A DNA stretch of 36,576 nt from Bacteroidaceae bacterium (GTDB taxonomy: Bacteria; Bacteroidota; Bacteroidia; Bacteroidales; Bacteroidaceae). Numbering within the stretch: position 1 is the stretch's first letter; every line of letters begins with the position of its first letter. Positions 8,084 through 16,275 of the stretch are shown here, in pieces. The DNA lies in assembly GCA_017556045.1 (NCBI GenBank), contig JAFZFF010000064.1, positions 1 to 36,576 of the forward strand, given 5' to 3'. Made by a program: the position numbers and the translations under genes. The notes beneath the pieces were generated by a model. That model was given only the letters and a program-made list of their open reading frames with translations. It ran no database searches and had not been told where the DNA came from.

Positions 8084-9394
8084 ATGAAGAGGTGGTGTTA
8101 TCTGTTTATGCTCTGTGTACTCACAAGCTGCTTGTCTCCCATCACGATGGATGACGAGGAGGGTGGTGTGGGAGTGCTGCGTAGTGTGAATGTGCTTACT
8201 CGCTCTGTCTCTCCCATTCAATACCCCCTCACACTCTACATCTTTAGTGCTGATAGGGGTACGCTGGTGGCTTCTTTGACTCAGCATTCCGAGGCCGATG
8301 AACTTGCTTTGCAGCTATCTCCGGGAGACTATCGTATGGTGGCATTGGCAGGTGCCGGCGAGTGTGATTTGCCCTCTTCCCCGAGACTCTCTGATATCAT
8401 CACTGCTCCCTCAGATGGGCACTTTGCTTCATCATTGCAGATGGGGAGTGTCTCGGTGAGCGTCACTCAAAATACGACTATGAGCATAGCTCTCCACAAT
8501 CAGTTGGCGGCGATAAGTATCTCGTTCTGCGATATTCCTGCTGAGGCGACATCAGTCGCAGTGCACCTCTCTCTCATAGCCTCGGGGTTGTCGTTTAGAG
8601 GTGAATATGCTTCCCCTACTACAGTCAGAGTACCGCTTGAGAGAGAGGGAGACCGGTGGAGCGCTCCTCTGTTCTACACTCTGCCGAGCAATGGCCCGCT
8701 ACATTTGACGGTGTCGACTACTACGCCTACCAAGGGCTATTCGTATGGCTACACGCTGCCTCACTCCTTGCGACCCAATACTCCCTATGTGATCAGTGGT
8801 GGTCTTCGCCAAGGGGTGATGGCCAATGGCTCTATGCCGCATGATGGGTGGAACGAGGTGGAACAGATATCTTTCAACTTTGGTGATGATATCGATACAG
8901 TTATCGTCGACGATGACATCTTTGAAGTCGATGCACTCCCTGAGGTGGGCACCTTGTGGAATGGATACTTTGTCGTAGCCCACGCTGATAGTGACGATGA
9001 GACAGACCGTATGCTGCTCTTGAGCACTACGGAGTGGCGAGGTATCACGAGTGCCACCCATGAGGCGACGCCTGGTATGGCTACTGATATAGCCTCTACC
9101 TATGCGGAGGGTGCTCTCTGTGGCTGGCGTATCCCTACGCGTAGTGAGGTGCGTAGGATGTGTGCTGCATCGGGAGGTGCTACCTTGGATGCTACAAACG
9201 AGTACCTTGCTACCCATGGTATCGCTCCTCTCAGCACGGGCGACGATGCTGATACGGGCGATGCTGTGCGATACTTGTGTGACGATGCATCATATTCGTT
9301 TCGCTGGGATAGTGATGGTAAGTCCAGTCCGGTAGGGCATAAGCGAACGTATCATTTGCGACTGGTGCGTACAGTCGGATTTTCGGTCAAGTAA
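8084..9394 (+). CDS. fimbrillin-like (FimB/Mfa2-type) lipoprotein
   Basis: A 436-residue lipoprotein (lipobox LTSC, Cys16). The first 270 residues resemble the anchor subunits of Bacteroidales fimbriae: an early strand with YPLTLYIFSADRGTL, the sentence LQLSPGDYRMVALAGAG, and a second beta domain with ALHNQLAAISISF and TLPSNGPLHLTVS. After an acidic linker (about 275-290) comes a C-terminal region with GTLWNGYFVVAH, LCGWRIPTRSEVRRMC and HLRLVRTVGF, which looks like the FISUMP/DUF1566 type seen at the ends of many Bacteroidales surface proteins. Likely outer-membrane, surface exposed. No fimA-like major subunit is next to it, so it is an orphan or tip/anchor component. Confidence 0.65.
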   Translation: MKRWCYLFMLCVLTSCLSPITMDDEEGGVGVLRSVNVLTRSVSPIQYPLTLYIFSADRGTLVASLTQHSEADELALQLSPGDYRMVALAGAGECDLPSSPRLSDIITAPSDGHFASSLQMGSVSVSVTQNTTMSIALHNQLAAISISFCDIPAEATSVAVHLSLIASGLSFRGEYASPTTVRVPLEREGDRWSAPLFYTLPSNGPLHLTVSTTTPTKGYSYGYTLPHSLRPNTPYVISGGLRQGVMANGSMPHDGWNEVEQISFNFGDDIDTVIVDDDIFEVDALPEVGTLWNGYFVVAHADSDDETDRMLLLSTTEWRGITSATHEATPGMATDIASTYAEGALCGWRIPTRSEVRRMCAASGGATLDATNEYLATHGIAPLSTGDDADTGDAVRYLCDDASYSFRWDSDGKSSPVGHKRTYHLRLVRTVGFSVK

Positions 9395-9416
9395 AGATTC
9401 TTACAAAGTCTATATG

Positions 9417-10442
9417 CTACGATCGGTTAGGATGACATCCTTTGCAGCAGAGTGTTCCGAGCAGTTGCTCCACGTCGCGTTTGATGAGGTTATAGGTGGG
9501 AGCATCTTCGTAGTCCGTATTCTTGCGCAGTATAGCCTCTATCGTCTGTAGGCTGCGGTGGTATGCGGTGAGCTCATTGTGATACTGCTGATCGTGGCAG
9601 GCGAGATGCTTTATCTCCGCTTCGCGTTCGCGGCGTAGACGCACACAGATGGGCGAGAGCAGCTTCATCACTACATTTTCTTTGAGGTGATGCCCCTGAA
9701 TGAAGAGGTAGGTATTGTCGGGTGTCACGCCCAATGCCTCCAATTCGGGCTTCATCGCTGCCAATGCTCCCTGTGCTTCGGGGTAGCGCCGAGCCAGCCA
9801 GTTTAGCTTCTTTTCCACTCGCTGGCGTAGCTGTTCGAGCGCATCCTCGGGGTGAGGCACGCTCACGGGGTCGAGCCTTACGACTCGGCAGAAATCTTGC
9901 ATGGAGAATACCGAAAGCTCATGCTTGCGATAAAACCATACGTTCCACAAGAAGAGCGGATATATAATCTGTGAGTATAGTCGGAAGAATGCCGGGAAAT
10001 CCACCAAGGGCCTATCGTTCAGTGTGCTCTGTACGCATACACCATGTAGGCTCTCGGCGTAGCATTGGTAGTTCTCGATGGCATAGGCATAGGTATGCAG
10101 TACGTAGGGGCTGCGTATGATGCGGCGCGATGTGCCCGTGGCGCCCTGTAGCAGATAATCATAGTCGCTGTCTACGCAGGCTATCATGTGGCATCCTAGT
10201 CCTTGTCCGAGGTCATTCATCATCGCCACCTTCTTGCCCTTGGCAAGCGAGGTGTTTGAGGGTAACATCACCTGGAAGTAAAACTTATCGGTATTGTACT
10301 GGCTCAGCAGATGGCTCCAGAATGACACATCATCGTAGCTCTCTACATAGGCCACGATGCGCTTGCGCGACGTCTTGGGACGCAGGCTATTGGCTGCGCC
10401 TATGTAGAGTGAGTTTACGTTTTCGATGAGTCTCTTGGCCAC
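9417..10442 (-). CDS. DUF4435 TOPRIM-like protein, PARIS AriB-like
   Basis: A 341-residue protein with a GTG start at 10442. It has the DUF4435 layout: an acidic residue in VAYVESYDDVSFW (Glu34), KGKKVAMMNDL, and CVDSDYDYLL (Asp91, Asp93), the E...DxD pattern of a TOPRIM nuclease/primase fold, followed by YAIENYQCYAESL. The rest is helical with a conserved FIQGHHLKENVV. DUF4435 is the domain of AriB, the effector of the PARIS anti-phage system, which is encoded after the ATPase AriA, the same order as here. Similar pairs also occur as apparently stable Bacteroidales genes, so the defence role is an inference. The upstream junction with the ATPase gene is a micro-repeat element. Confidence 0.7.
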   Translation of the reverse strand: MAKRLIENVNSLYIGAANSLRPKTSRKRIVAYVESYDDVSFWSHLLSQYNTDKFYFQVMLPSNTSLAKGKKVAMMNDLGQGLGCHMIACVDSDYDYLLQGATGTSRRIIRSPYVLHTYAYAIENYQCYAESLHGVCVQSTLNDRPLVDFPAFFRLYSQIIYPLFLWNVWFYRKHELSVFSMQDFCRVVRLDPVSVPHPEDALEQLRQRVEKKLNWLARRYPEAQGALAAMKPELEALGVTPDNTYLFIQGHHLKENVVMKLLSPICVRLRREREAEIKHLACHDQQYHNELTAYHRSLQTIEAILRKNTDYEDAPTYNLIKRDVEQLLGTLCCKGCHPNRS

Positions 10443-10449
10443 AACTTTT

Positions 10450-10530
10450 GGAATTAAAAATTGAACATTAGTTTGCCATCCGGGAGTAATTATCCATTGT
10501 CAATTATCCCTTGTCAATTGTCAATTAACA
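10450..10530. repeat. inverted heptamer arrays between the AAA and DUF4435 genes
   Basis: On the plus strand, 10489-10530 is six heptamers: ATTATCC, ATTGTCA, ATTATCC, CTTGTCA, ATTGTCA, ATTAACA. On the minus strand, about 10470-10450 gives ATGTTCA, ATTTTTA, ATTCCAA and then reaches the GTG start of the DUF4435 gene. The centre holds CCATCCGGGAG (10476-10486). The TGA stop of the ATPase gene (10523-10521) is the first three bases of one heptamer read on the minus strand. Confidence 0.75.
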
Positions 10531-11375
10531 ACAGTAATGTCCGTCACCTCCGTCACCGCATCCATCCATCCGCCCATGATCATGGCGGGCGAGTGTGTGG
10601 TGAGTATGATCTGAGCGTAGGGGTTCATCTCTCGTATAATCTCGATGACGCGCTGCTGCCACTCGATGTGTAGCGATATCTCGGGCTCATCCATCAGGAG
10701 TATGCAGGGCTGTTTGTCTTGCACGAGCACGGTGAGCAGGATGACCAGCATCTGCTTCTCTCCGCTCGACAATTTATAGGGCAACAGCTCCTCACCATCT
10801 TGCTCAAACACAATCTCATTCTTGCTGCGTATGATCTTCTTGCCCGTTTCGGCAAAGAGCTCATCTGCGAGGTCTTGGAATCTGCGCTTGGGGTACGATA
10901 CCTCTGCCGCCTTGCGCTGTCCCTCTGGGTCGGCCGATGATAGCAGCTCGATGATGCGGTTGCCGATGTTCACCTGATAGTCCAGGTAGCGGCGCTGCAG
11001 CTGGTATAGCTGCCAGTCGAGCTCGGTCTTCACATTCTTGTCTGCCATCTTCTCTGCCAGGTTGCTATGGAAGAGCGGTCGGTCAAAGCTGCGTATGATA
11101 TCAAAGTGTATCGTCGTTGCATTCTCGGGGTAGAAGGTCATCTTTACCCCCTCCACATCATTTACGTCGAGGTCTACGCCTCCAGCGATATGGTCCAGCG
11201 TGGTAGCCGCTCGGTTGAGTATAGTCGACTTGCCTATGCCGTTCACGCCACTGAGGATATTCACATCGCGTCTCAAGTCCCACACGATGTGCTTGCGTCC
11301 CCATAGTGCCTCTATCTCTATACGCTGTATATACTCCGCACGCACAGGTTTCTGTTGTCTGTTCAATGTCTCCAT
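10521..11375 (-). CDS. AAA/ABC-type ATPase, PARIS AriA-like
   Basis: A 284-residue SMC/ABC-like ATPase with Walker A GVNGIGKST (43-51), ABC signature LSSGEKQ (202-208), Walker B LLMDEPE (226-232) and the switch histidine in TTHSP (261). It has no transmembrane segment and an insert of only about 130 residues between Walker A and the signature. This is the AAA_21/AAA_15 type found in OLD-like and PARIS systems, where the ATPase senses a phage protein and releases a toxic TOPRIM partner. At 284 residues it is shorter than AriA proteins of Enterobacteria as I know them, so it is a distant or reduced relative. The DUF4435 gene follows, 78 bases on. Confidence 0.75.
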   Translation of the reverse strand: METLNRQQKPVRAEYIQRIEIEALWGRKHIVWDLRRDVNILSGVNGIGKSTILNRAATTLDHIAGGVDLDVNDVEGVKMTFYPENATTIHFDIIRSFDRPLFHSNLAEKMADKNVKTELDWQLYQLQRRYLDYQVNIGNRIIELLSSADPEGQRKAAEVSYPKRRFQDLADELFAETGKKIIRSKNEIVFEQDGEELLPYKLSSGEKQMLVILLTVLVQDKQPCILLMDEPEISLHIEWQQRVIEIIREMNPYAQIILTTHSPAMIMGGWMDAVTEVTDITVVN

Positions 11376-11485
11376 GATGTTATATTTTGGCCATAAAGGT
11401 ACAGAGAAATATCCAAAGCACCAAGCAAAACCATGGTCTGATTTATTTTTTAGTCAATGATTGCTGTTATCTCGAAGTTTATGCT

Positions 11486-11493
11486 TACATTTG
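11486..11493 (+). promoter_or_regulatory. -7 promoter box of the GH35 gene
   Basis: TACATTTG fits TAnnTTTG, 44 bases before the ATG at 11538. A TTG at 11461-11463 lies 22 bases upstream and could serve as the -33 element. Confidence 0.6.
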
Positions 11494-11537
11494 CCAATAC
11501 GAACGAATATCAATAACTATTAATAAGACACGACTGT

Positions 11538-13898
11538 ATGAAGAAAACACTTCTGACACTTTTGGCTGGTATCATGTTGGCATCGACCTCGGTGCTCTAC
11601 ACCAGTTGTCAGCCCAAGTCTGGTACCTTCGAGATAGGCGACCAAAAGTTTCTCCTCAATGGCGACTCCTTCACCGTGAAGGCGGCCGAAGTACACTACC
11701 CACGTATACCTCGCGAGTACTGGGAGCACCGCATCGAGATGTGTAAGGCGCTGGGCATGAACTCTATCTGCATATACATCTTCTGGAATATCCATGAGCA
11801 GCAAGAGGGCGTGTATGATTTTACTGGCAACAACGACATCCGAGCTTTCTGTAAGCTGGCGCAGAAGCATGGCATGTATGTCATCGTGCGTCCCGGCCCC
11901 TATGTATGTGCCGAGTGGGAGATGGGTGGACTGCCTTGGTGGCTCTTGAAGAAGAAGGACATCCGTCTGCGCGAGCAGGATCCCTACTTCATGGAGCGCG
12001 TACGCCTCTTCGAGCTCGAGGTGGGTAAGCAGCTTGCCGACCTGCAGATCACCCGTGGTGGCAACATCATCATGGTGCAGGTGGAGAATGAGTATGGCTC
12101 GTATGGAGAAGACAAGGCCTATGTGTCGGCAGTGCGCGATATGGTGCGCGAGGCAGGATTCACCGATGTGCCTCTTTTCCAATGTGACTGGTCGTCAAAC
12201 TTTGAGCTCAATGCCCTCGACGACCTCGTATGGACCATGAACTTCGGTACGGGTGCCAACATCGATAATCAGTTCCGCAGACTCAAGGAACTGCGCCCCA
12301 ACACACCGCTCATGTGCTCGGAGTTCTGGAGCGGATGGTTCGACAACTGGGGCCGTCAGCACGAGACCCGCGACGCCAAGGACATGGTGGCTGGCCTGCA
12401 AGAGATGCTCGACAAGAATATCTCATTCTCACTCTATATGACTCACGGAGGTACCTCATTCGGCCACTGGAGCGGTGCCAACAGCCCCGGCTTCTCGCCC
12501 GACTGCTCATCATATGACTACGATGCCCCCATCAACGAAGCGGGTCAAGCTACGCCGAAGTATCACGAGCTGCGCAATATGCTGGCTCAGTACAACGGTG
12601 GCAAGCCTCTGCCCGAGGTGCCCGTAGCGATGCCCGTACAGACCGTGGCTGAGTTTCAGATGACCGAGGTGGCTCCCATCTTTGACAATCTGCCCGAGCC
12701 TATCCACTCCGAGGGTATCAAGACCATGGAGGAGTATGACCAGGGCTGGGGATCGATGCTCTACCGCACTACCCTCAAGGGTACCGATAGCCAGAGCCGC
12801 CTCACCATCACCGACGCTCACGACTATGCACAGGTATTCGTCGATGGCAAGTACATCGGTAAGATGGACCGCCGCCTCGGCGAGAAGGTGCTCACCCTCC
12901 CCTCAGTGCGCGAAGGTGCCGTCCTCGACATCCTCGTAGAGGCTATGGGTCGCATCAACTTCGGTCGCGCCATCAAGGACTTCAAGGGTATCACTGAGAA
13001 GGTAGAGATGACCACTATCGCTGCCAATGGCGAAGCTGTCACCACAGAACTCAAGGGCTGGGATGTATACCTCTTCCCCAATACCTATGAGTTTACTGCC
13101 AACAAGAACTATCAGGCTATTGCCGACACCAAGGCTCCTGGTTACTATAAGGGTACCTTCACCGTAGACAAGCAGGCCGACACCTTCCTCGACCTCACCA
13201 CATGGGGCAAGGGTCTCGTGTATGTCAATGGTCACTGCCTCGGCCGCTTCTGGGAGATCGGTCCTCAGCAGACACTCTACGTGCCCGGCTGCTGGCTCCG
13301 CAAGGGAGAGAACGAAATCCTCATCCTCGATATCAAGGGTCCCCAGGACAATAAGCTCTGTGGACACGATAAGCCCATCCTCGACGCACTGCGCAACCCT
13401 GTGCCCGCATCGCATCGCGAGCCTGGCACCGTACTCTCGCTCAAGGGTGAGAAGCCCGTGCTCACCGCTCGTTTCCGCGCAGGCAATGGTTGGCAGGAGC
13501 AGAAGTTTGGCAAGACTATCGAAGGTCAGTACGTATGTATCGAGGTGGTAAGCAACCAGAAGGCGGGTGATGCCTACACCGCTATTGCCGAGTGGTACAT
13601 GCTCGATGCTGAGGGCAACCGCCTGAGCCGCGAGCCCTGGACCATCCAGTATGCCGATAGCGAGGACAAGAGCCGCAGCAACCGCACTGGCGACCGCATC
13701 TATGACCTCCAGGAGAGCACCTACTGGGCTACCGCACAGGGTGCCGAGCTGCCTCACCACCTTATCATCAACCTCGGCAGCAAGCAGCAGCTCACCGCTC
13801 TGCAGTACCTGTCCCGTATGGAGGAGGGCGCTCCCGGTGCTATCAAGGAGTACCGCATCTATGTCAAGGACGAACCCTTCACCATCGTCAAGGAGTAA
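11538..13898 (+). CDS. GH35 beta-galactosidase lipoprotein
   Basis: A 786-residue GH35 enzyme. The N-terminus has a lipobox (LYTSC, Cys24), so it is exported and lipid-anchored. The TIM-barrel part starts FEIGDQKFLLNGDSF and contains YIFWNIHEQQEG, VRPGPYVCAEWEMGGLPWWLL, the acid/base motif QVENEYGSYG (Glu185) and the nucleophile motif LMCSEFWSGWFD (Glu262), all intact. Residues about 395-620 hold galactose-binding jelly-roll domains (GRINFGRAIKDFKGI, VYVNGHCLGRFWEIGPQQTLYVPGCWL). The last 150 residues resemble an F5/8-type C domain. It removes terminal beta-linked galactose from glycans. Codon use is GC-rich, with many gac, ctc and cgc codons, as in highly expressed host genes. It has its own promoter and terminator and no SusCD pair nearby. 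Confidence 0.93.
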   Translation: MKKTLLTLLAGIMLASTSVLYTSCQPKSGTFEIGDQKFLLNGDSFTVKAAEVHYPRIPREYWEHRIEMCKALGMNSICIYIFWNIHEQQEGVYDFTGNNDIRAFCKLAQKHGMYVIVRPGPYVCAEWEMGGLPWWLLKKKDIRLREQDPYFMERVRLFELEVGKQLADLQITRGGNIIMVQVENEYGSYGEDKAYVSAVRDMVREAGFTDVPLFQCDWSSNFELNALDDLVWTMNFGTGANIDNQFRRLKELRPNTPLMCSEFWSGWFDNWGRQHETRDAKDMVAGLQEMLDKNISFSLYMTHGGTSFGHWSGANSPGFSPDCSSYDYDAPINEAGQATPKYHELRNMLAQYNGGKPLPEVPVAMPVQTVAEFQMTEVAPIFDNLPEPIHSEGIKTMEEYDQGWGSMLYRTTLKGTDSQSRLTITDAHDYAQVFVDGKYIGKMDRRLGEKVLTLPSVREGAVLDILVEAMGRINFGRAIKDFKGITEKVEMTTIAANGEAVTTELKGWDVYLFPNTYEFTANKNYQAIADTKAPGYYKGTFTVDKQADTFLDLTTWGKGLVYVNGHCLGRFWEIGPQQTLYVPGCWLRKGENEILILDIKGPQDNKLCGHDKPILDALRNPVPASHREPGTVLSLKGEKPVLTARFRAGNGWQEQKFGKTIEGQYVCIEVVSNQKAGDAYTAIAEWYMLDAEGNRLSREPWTIQYADSEDKSRSNRTGDRIYDLQESTYWATAQGAELPHHLIINLGSKQQLTALQYLSRMEEGAPGAIKEYRIYVKDEPFTIVKE

Positions 13899-13923
13899 CT
13901 TCCTCGGATATGAAGATACATCA

Positions 13924-13957
13924 AAGGGCAGCCCATCGGGTTGCCCTTATTTCTTTT
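13924..13957 (+). terminator. Rho-independent terminator of the GH35 gene
   Basis: AAGGGCAGCCC pairs with GGGTTGCCCTT across an ATC loop (one G-T pair), followed by ATTTCTTTT. Confidence 0.8.
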
Positions 13958-13977
13958 ACAAATGTCACAATGGCTGA

Positions 13978-14598
13978 TTACTCTGCCGAAGCGTACACGA
14001 AGGTGTGATCTACGAAACGCTGCTCTACGAGTCCGAAGCGGACAAACTGGGCGAGCATCTCTACGGCACGGTGGCGGGGCAGACGGCCGAGACGGGCAAA
14101 ACGATTGAGCGTCAGCGTATCCTCATCGGTGAAGAGGTGTAGCAGCTCTTGCTCGCGAGGAGTGAAGGGGAGTAGGGTACCACAGTCTGTAGCGGCTTCG
14201 CGCCATAGCGCCATCTGTACGGGAGGAGCCACGATATTCTCATCGGCTATGCGCATGAAGGCGCATAACTTGCCATCGTCGAGCTTGGCACGCACGGGTC
14301 GCTCGGCGCAGGGCTTCACCTCGGCTATCACGACGGTATGTCCCTCGGCACGATGTGCTGTCATGCTGCACTCTACGGGAGGCACGCAGTAGAGCGAGGC
14401 AGCTGCCTCTACCATATACATCTCCTCTTCGCTGCGTACGCCAGCAATCTTTCCATTGTCTTTCACCCCGATAAGCAGACGGCCTCCATCGGTATTGGCA
14501 AACGCCGAGAGGGTGCGCGCAATCTTGCGCACATCGGAGATCTCATATTTGAAGTCCTGCTGCTGGTGTTCGCCCTGGGCGATGAGGTGGTAGAGCAA
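13978..14598 (-). CDS. AlbA_2 (Schlafen-type) domain ATP-binding protein
   Basis: A 206-residue protein. Residues 1-125 match the AlbA_2 domain: GEHQQQDFKYEISDVRKIARTLSAFANTDGGRLLIGVKDNGKIAG, with the usual E/D-F-K, FAN-DGG and G-DNG motifs. The C-terminal 80 residues look like a winged helix (FTPREQELLHLF, RLPRHRAVEMLAQFVRFGLV). Such proteins are mostly uncharacterised; some act as regulators or nucleases. The start is TTG (14598-14596): an in-frame TAA lies four codons upstream in the repeat array, and the family N-terminus requires this start or one very close. The array ends ACAAAA directly before the TTG. Confidence 0.82.
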   Translation of the reverse strand: MLYHLIAQGEHQQQDFKYEISDVRKIARTLSAFANTDGGRLLIGVKDNGKIAGVRSEEEMYMVEAAASLYCVPPVECSMTAHRAEGHTVVIAEVKPCAERPVRAKLDDGKLCAFMRIADENIVAPPVQMALWREAATDCGTLLPFTPREQELLHLFTDEDTLTLNRFARLGRLPRHRAVEMLAQFVRFGLVEQRFVDHTFVYASAE

Positions 14599-14602
14599 TT
14601 TT

Positions 14603-14687
14603 GTTTAGTGTTTAGTGTTTAGTGTTTAGTGTTGAGTGTTTAGTGTTAAAAGAAGCATCCGGAGGTTCCCTCAACACTCAACCCTCA
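14603..14687. repeat. inverted heptamer arrays between the cca and AlbA_2 genes
   Basis: 14603-14644 is six near-perfect heptamers (GTTTAGT x4, GTTGAGT, GTTTAGT; on the minus strand ACACTAA/ACACTCA). 14667-14687 is three heptamers on the other strand: TCCCTCA, ACACTCA, ACCCTCA. GTTGAGTGTT (14631-14640) pairs perfectly with AACACTCAAC (14673-14682). The centre holds GCATCCGGAGG (14655-14665). The TGA stop of the cca gene (14680-14678) is the start of one heptamer, and the last residues of that protein come from the array. Confidence 0.8.
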
Positions 14688-16114
14688 ACTGGACTTAATC
14701 CCATCTCCTTTGCCTTCTTCATCATATACTCATAGGCGGCATCGTGCTCATTGGGGATGATACCATCGAGGATTGCGTCTTTGATGCTGCTCTTGAGAGC
14801 TCCCACCTCGGCACAAGGCGTGAGACCAAAGGTACGCATGATCTCATCGCCATCGACAGGGGGTTGGAAGTTACGTATGCGGTCGCGCTCCTCAAGGTCT
14901 TTGAGTTTCACACGCACGAGGCGGAAGTTGTCGAGGAAGCGCTGCTTGCGCATCTCATTCTTAGAGGTGATATCGGCCTCACACAGCAACATCAAGTCGT
15001 CGATGTCGTCACCTGCCTCGAAGAGTAGGCGGCGTACGGCGCTGTCGGTGACCTCCTCATCGGCGATGACGATGGGGCGCATGTGGAGCCCTACGAGCTT
15101 TTGCACGTACTTCATCTTCTCGTTCATGGGGAGCTTCATGTTGCGGAATATGGTGGGTATCATCTTTTCACCTATGAAGTTGTGGTTATGGAATGTCCAG
15201 CCTAGGCGAGGATCCCAACGCTTGGTGCGAGGCTTGCCTATATCATGGAGCAGGGCTGCCCAGCGAAGCCATAGGTTGTCGGTATGTCGAGCTACGTTGT
15301 CCAGCACCTCGAGTGTGTGGTAGAAGTTGTCCTTATGGGCACGTCCGTTCATCTTCTCTACTCCTTGCAGTGCTGCCAGCTCGGGGAAGATGAGGGGGAG
15401 CAGTCCGCAGCGGTCGAGCTCGACGAATCCCTTTGAGGGGATGGGCGATGCGAGTATCTTATTGAGTTCGTCTATGATGCGTTCCTTAGAGATAATCTTG
15501 ATGCGCTCGGCATTGCGCGTGAGTGACTCGAAGGTCTCCTCCTCGATGAAGAAGTTGAGCTGTGTAGCAAAGCGTACACAACGCATCATGCGCAGGGGGT
15601 CATCGCTGAAGGTCACATCTGGATCCAACGGTGTACAGATGAGGCGCTCCTCCATATCGAGCAATCCGTCAAAGGGGTCGGTGAGTTCGCCGAAGCGCTC
15701 GGCATTGAGGCATACGGCCAGGGCGTTGATGGTAAAGTCGCGGCGATTCTGATCATCCTCCAAGGTGCCATCCTCGACGATAGGCTTGCGTGAGTCATGG
15801 GTATACGACTCCTTGCGAGCACCTACGAACTCCACCTCCATATCGCGCCACTTGAGCTGTGCGGTGCCAAAGTTACGGAAGATGCTCACGTGAGCGCCAC
15901 GCCCAAGTTTCTTGCGCAGGGCCTCAGCCATCTTGATGCCACTACCTACGACCACCACATCGATGTCCTTGGATGGACGCTCCAGGTATAGGTCGCGTAC
16001 ATAGCCTCCTACGACGTAGCACTCGAGTCCCAACTCATCTGCTGTAGTGCCAATGAGGCGAAACAGTTTGTTCTCGAACATTGCCTTCAGCTCCTCAGGT
16101 GATATATGTCTCAT
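14678..16114 (-). CDS. cca: CCA-adding tRNA nucleotidyltransferase with HD domain
   Basis: A 478-residue class II nucleotidyltransferase. It has the family signature YVVGGYVRDLYLERPSKDIDVVVVG (GG 36-37, DxD at 50-52), then RRDFTINALAV, the head and neck region DPLRMMRCVRFA, and an HD phosphohydrolase domain with ALLHDIGKP and a later LVGLHMRPIV. In Bacteroidota this architecture is the usual tRNA CCA-end enzyme, adding or repairing the 3' CCA in the cytosol; poly(A) polymerase is the related alternative and cannot be fully excluded. The length is normal. The final residues (PVEG) and the stop codon lie in a heptamer array, which suggests that the natural 3' end was replaced by that element. 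Confidence 0.88.
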   Translation of the reverse strand: MRHISPEELKAMFENKLFRLIGTTADELGLECYVVGGYVRDLYLERPSKDIDVVVVGSGIKMAEALRKKLGRGAHVSIFRNFGTAQLKWRDMEVEFVGARKESYTHDSRKPIVEDGTLEDDQNRRDFTINALAVCLNAERFGELTDPFDGLLDMEERLICTPLDPDVTFSDDPLRMMRCVRFATQLNFFIEEETFESLTRNAERIKIISKERIIDELNKILASPIPSKGFVELDRCGLLPLIFPELAALQGVEKMNGRAHKDNFYHTLEVLDNVARHTDNLWLRWAALLHDIGKPRTKRWDPRLGWTFHNHNFIGEKMIPTIFRNMKLPMNEKMKYVQKLVGLHMRPIVIADEEVTDSAVRRLLFEAGDDIDDLMLLCEADITSKNEMRKQRFLDNFRLVRVKLKDLEERDRIRNFQPPVDGDEIMRTFGLTPCAEVGALKSSIKDAILDGIIPNEHDAAYEYMMKKAKEMGLSPVEG

Positions 16115-16275
16115 AAAACTGGTTCAGAATAAAATATCCGCGAAATTACTCAAAAAAAATCGTATTTTCTCGCTTCTTGACATAGCTTTTCGCTTTTTTT
16201 GTCCTTATTGCTATAAAATATCGAATAATAGCACTACTTTTACACCTGATTTTAACATTATATACTTCTGAGGAC

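Noticed and set aside
11520-12182. A 220-residue minus-strand frame opposite the GH35 gene, and a 285-residue one at 12903-13760
   Set aside because: The GH35 gene is intact with both catalytic motifs; these are shadows caused by its GC-rich codon bias.
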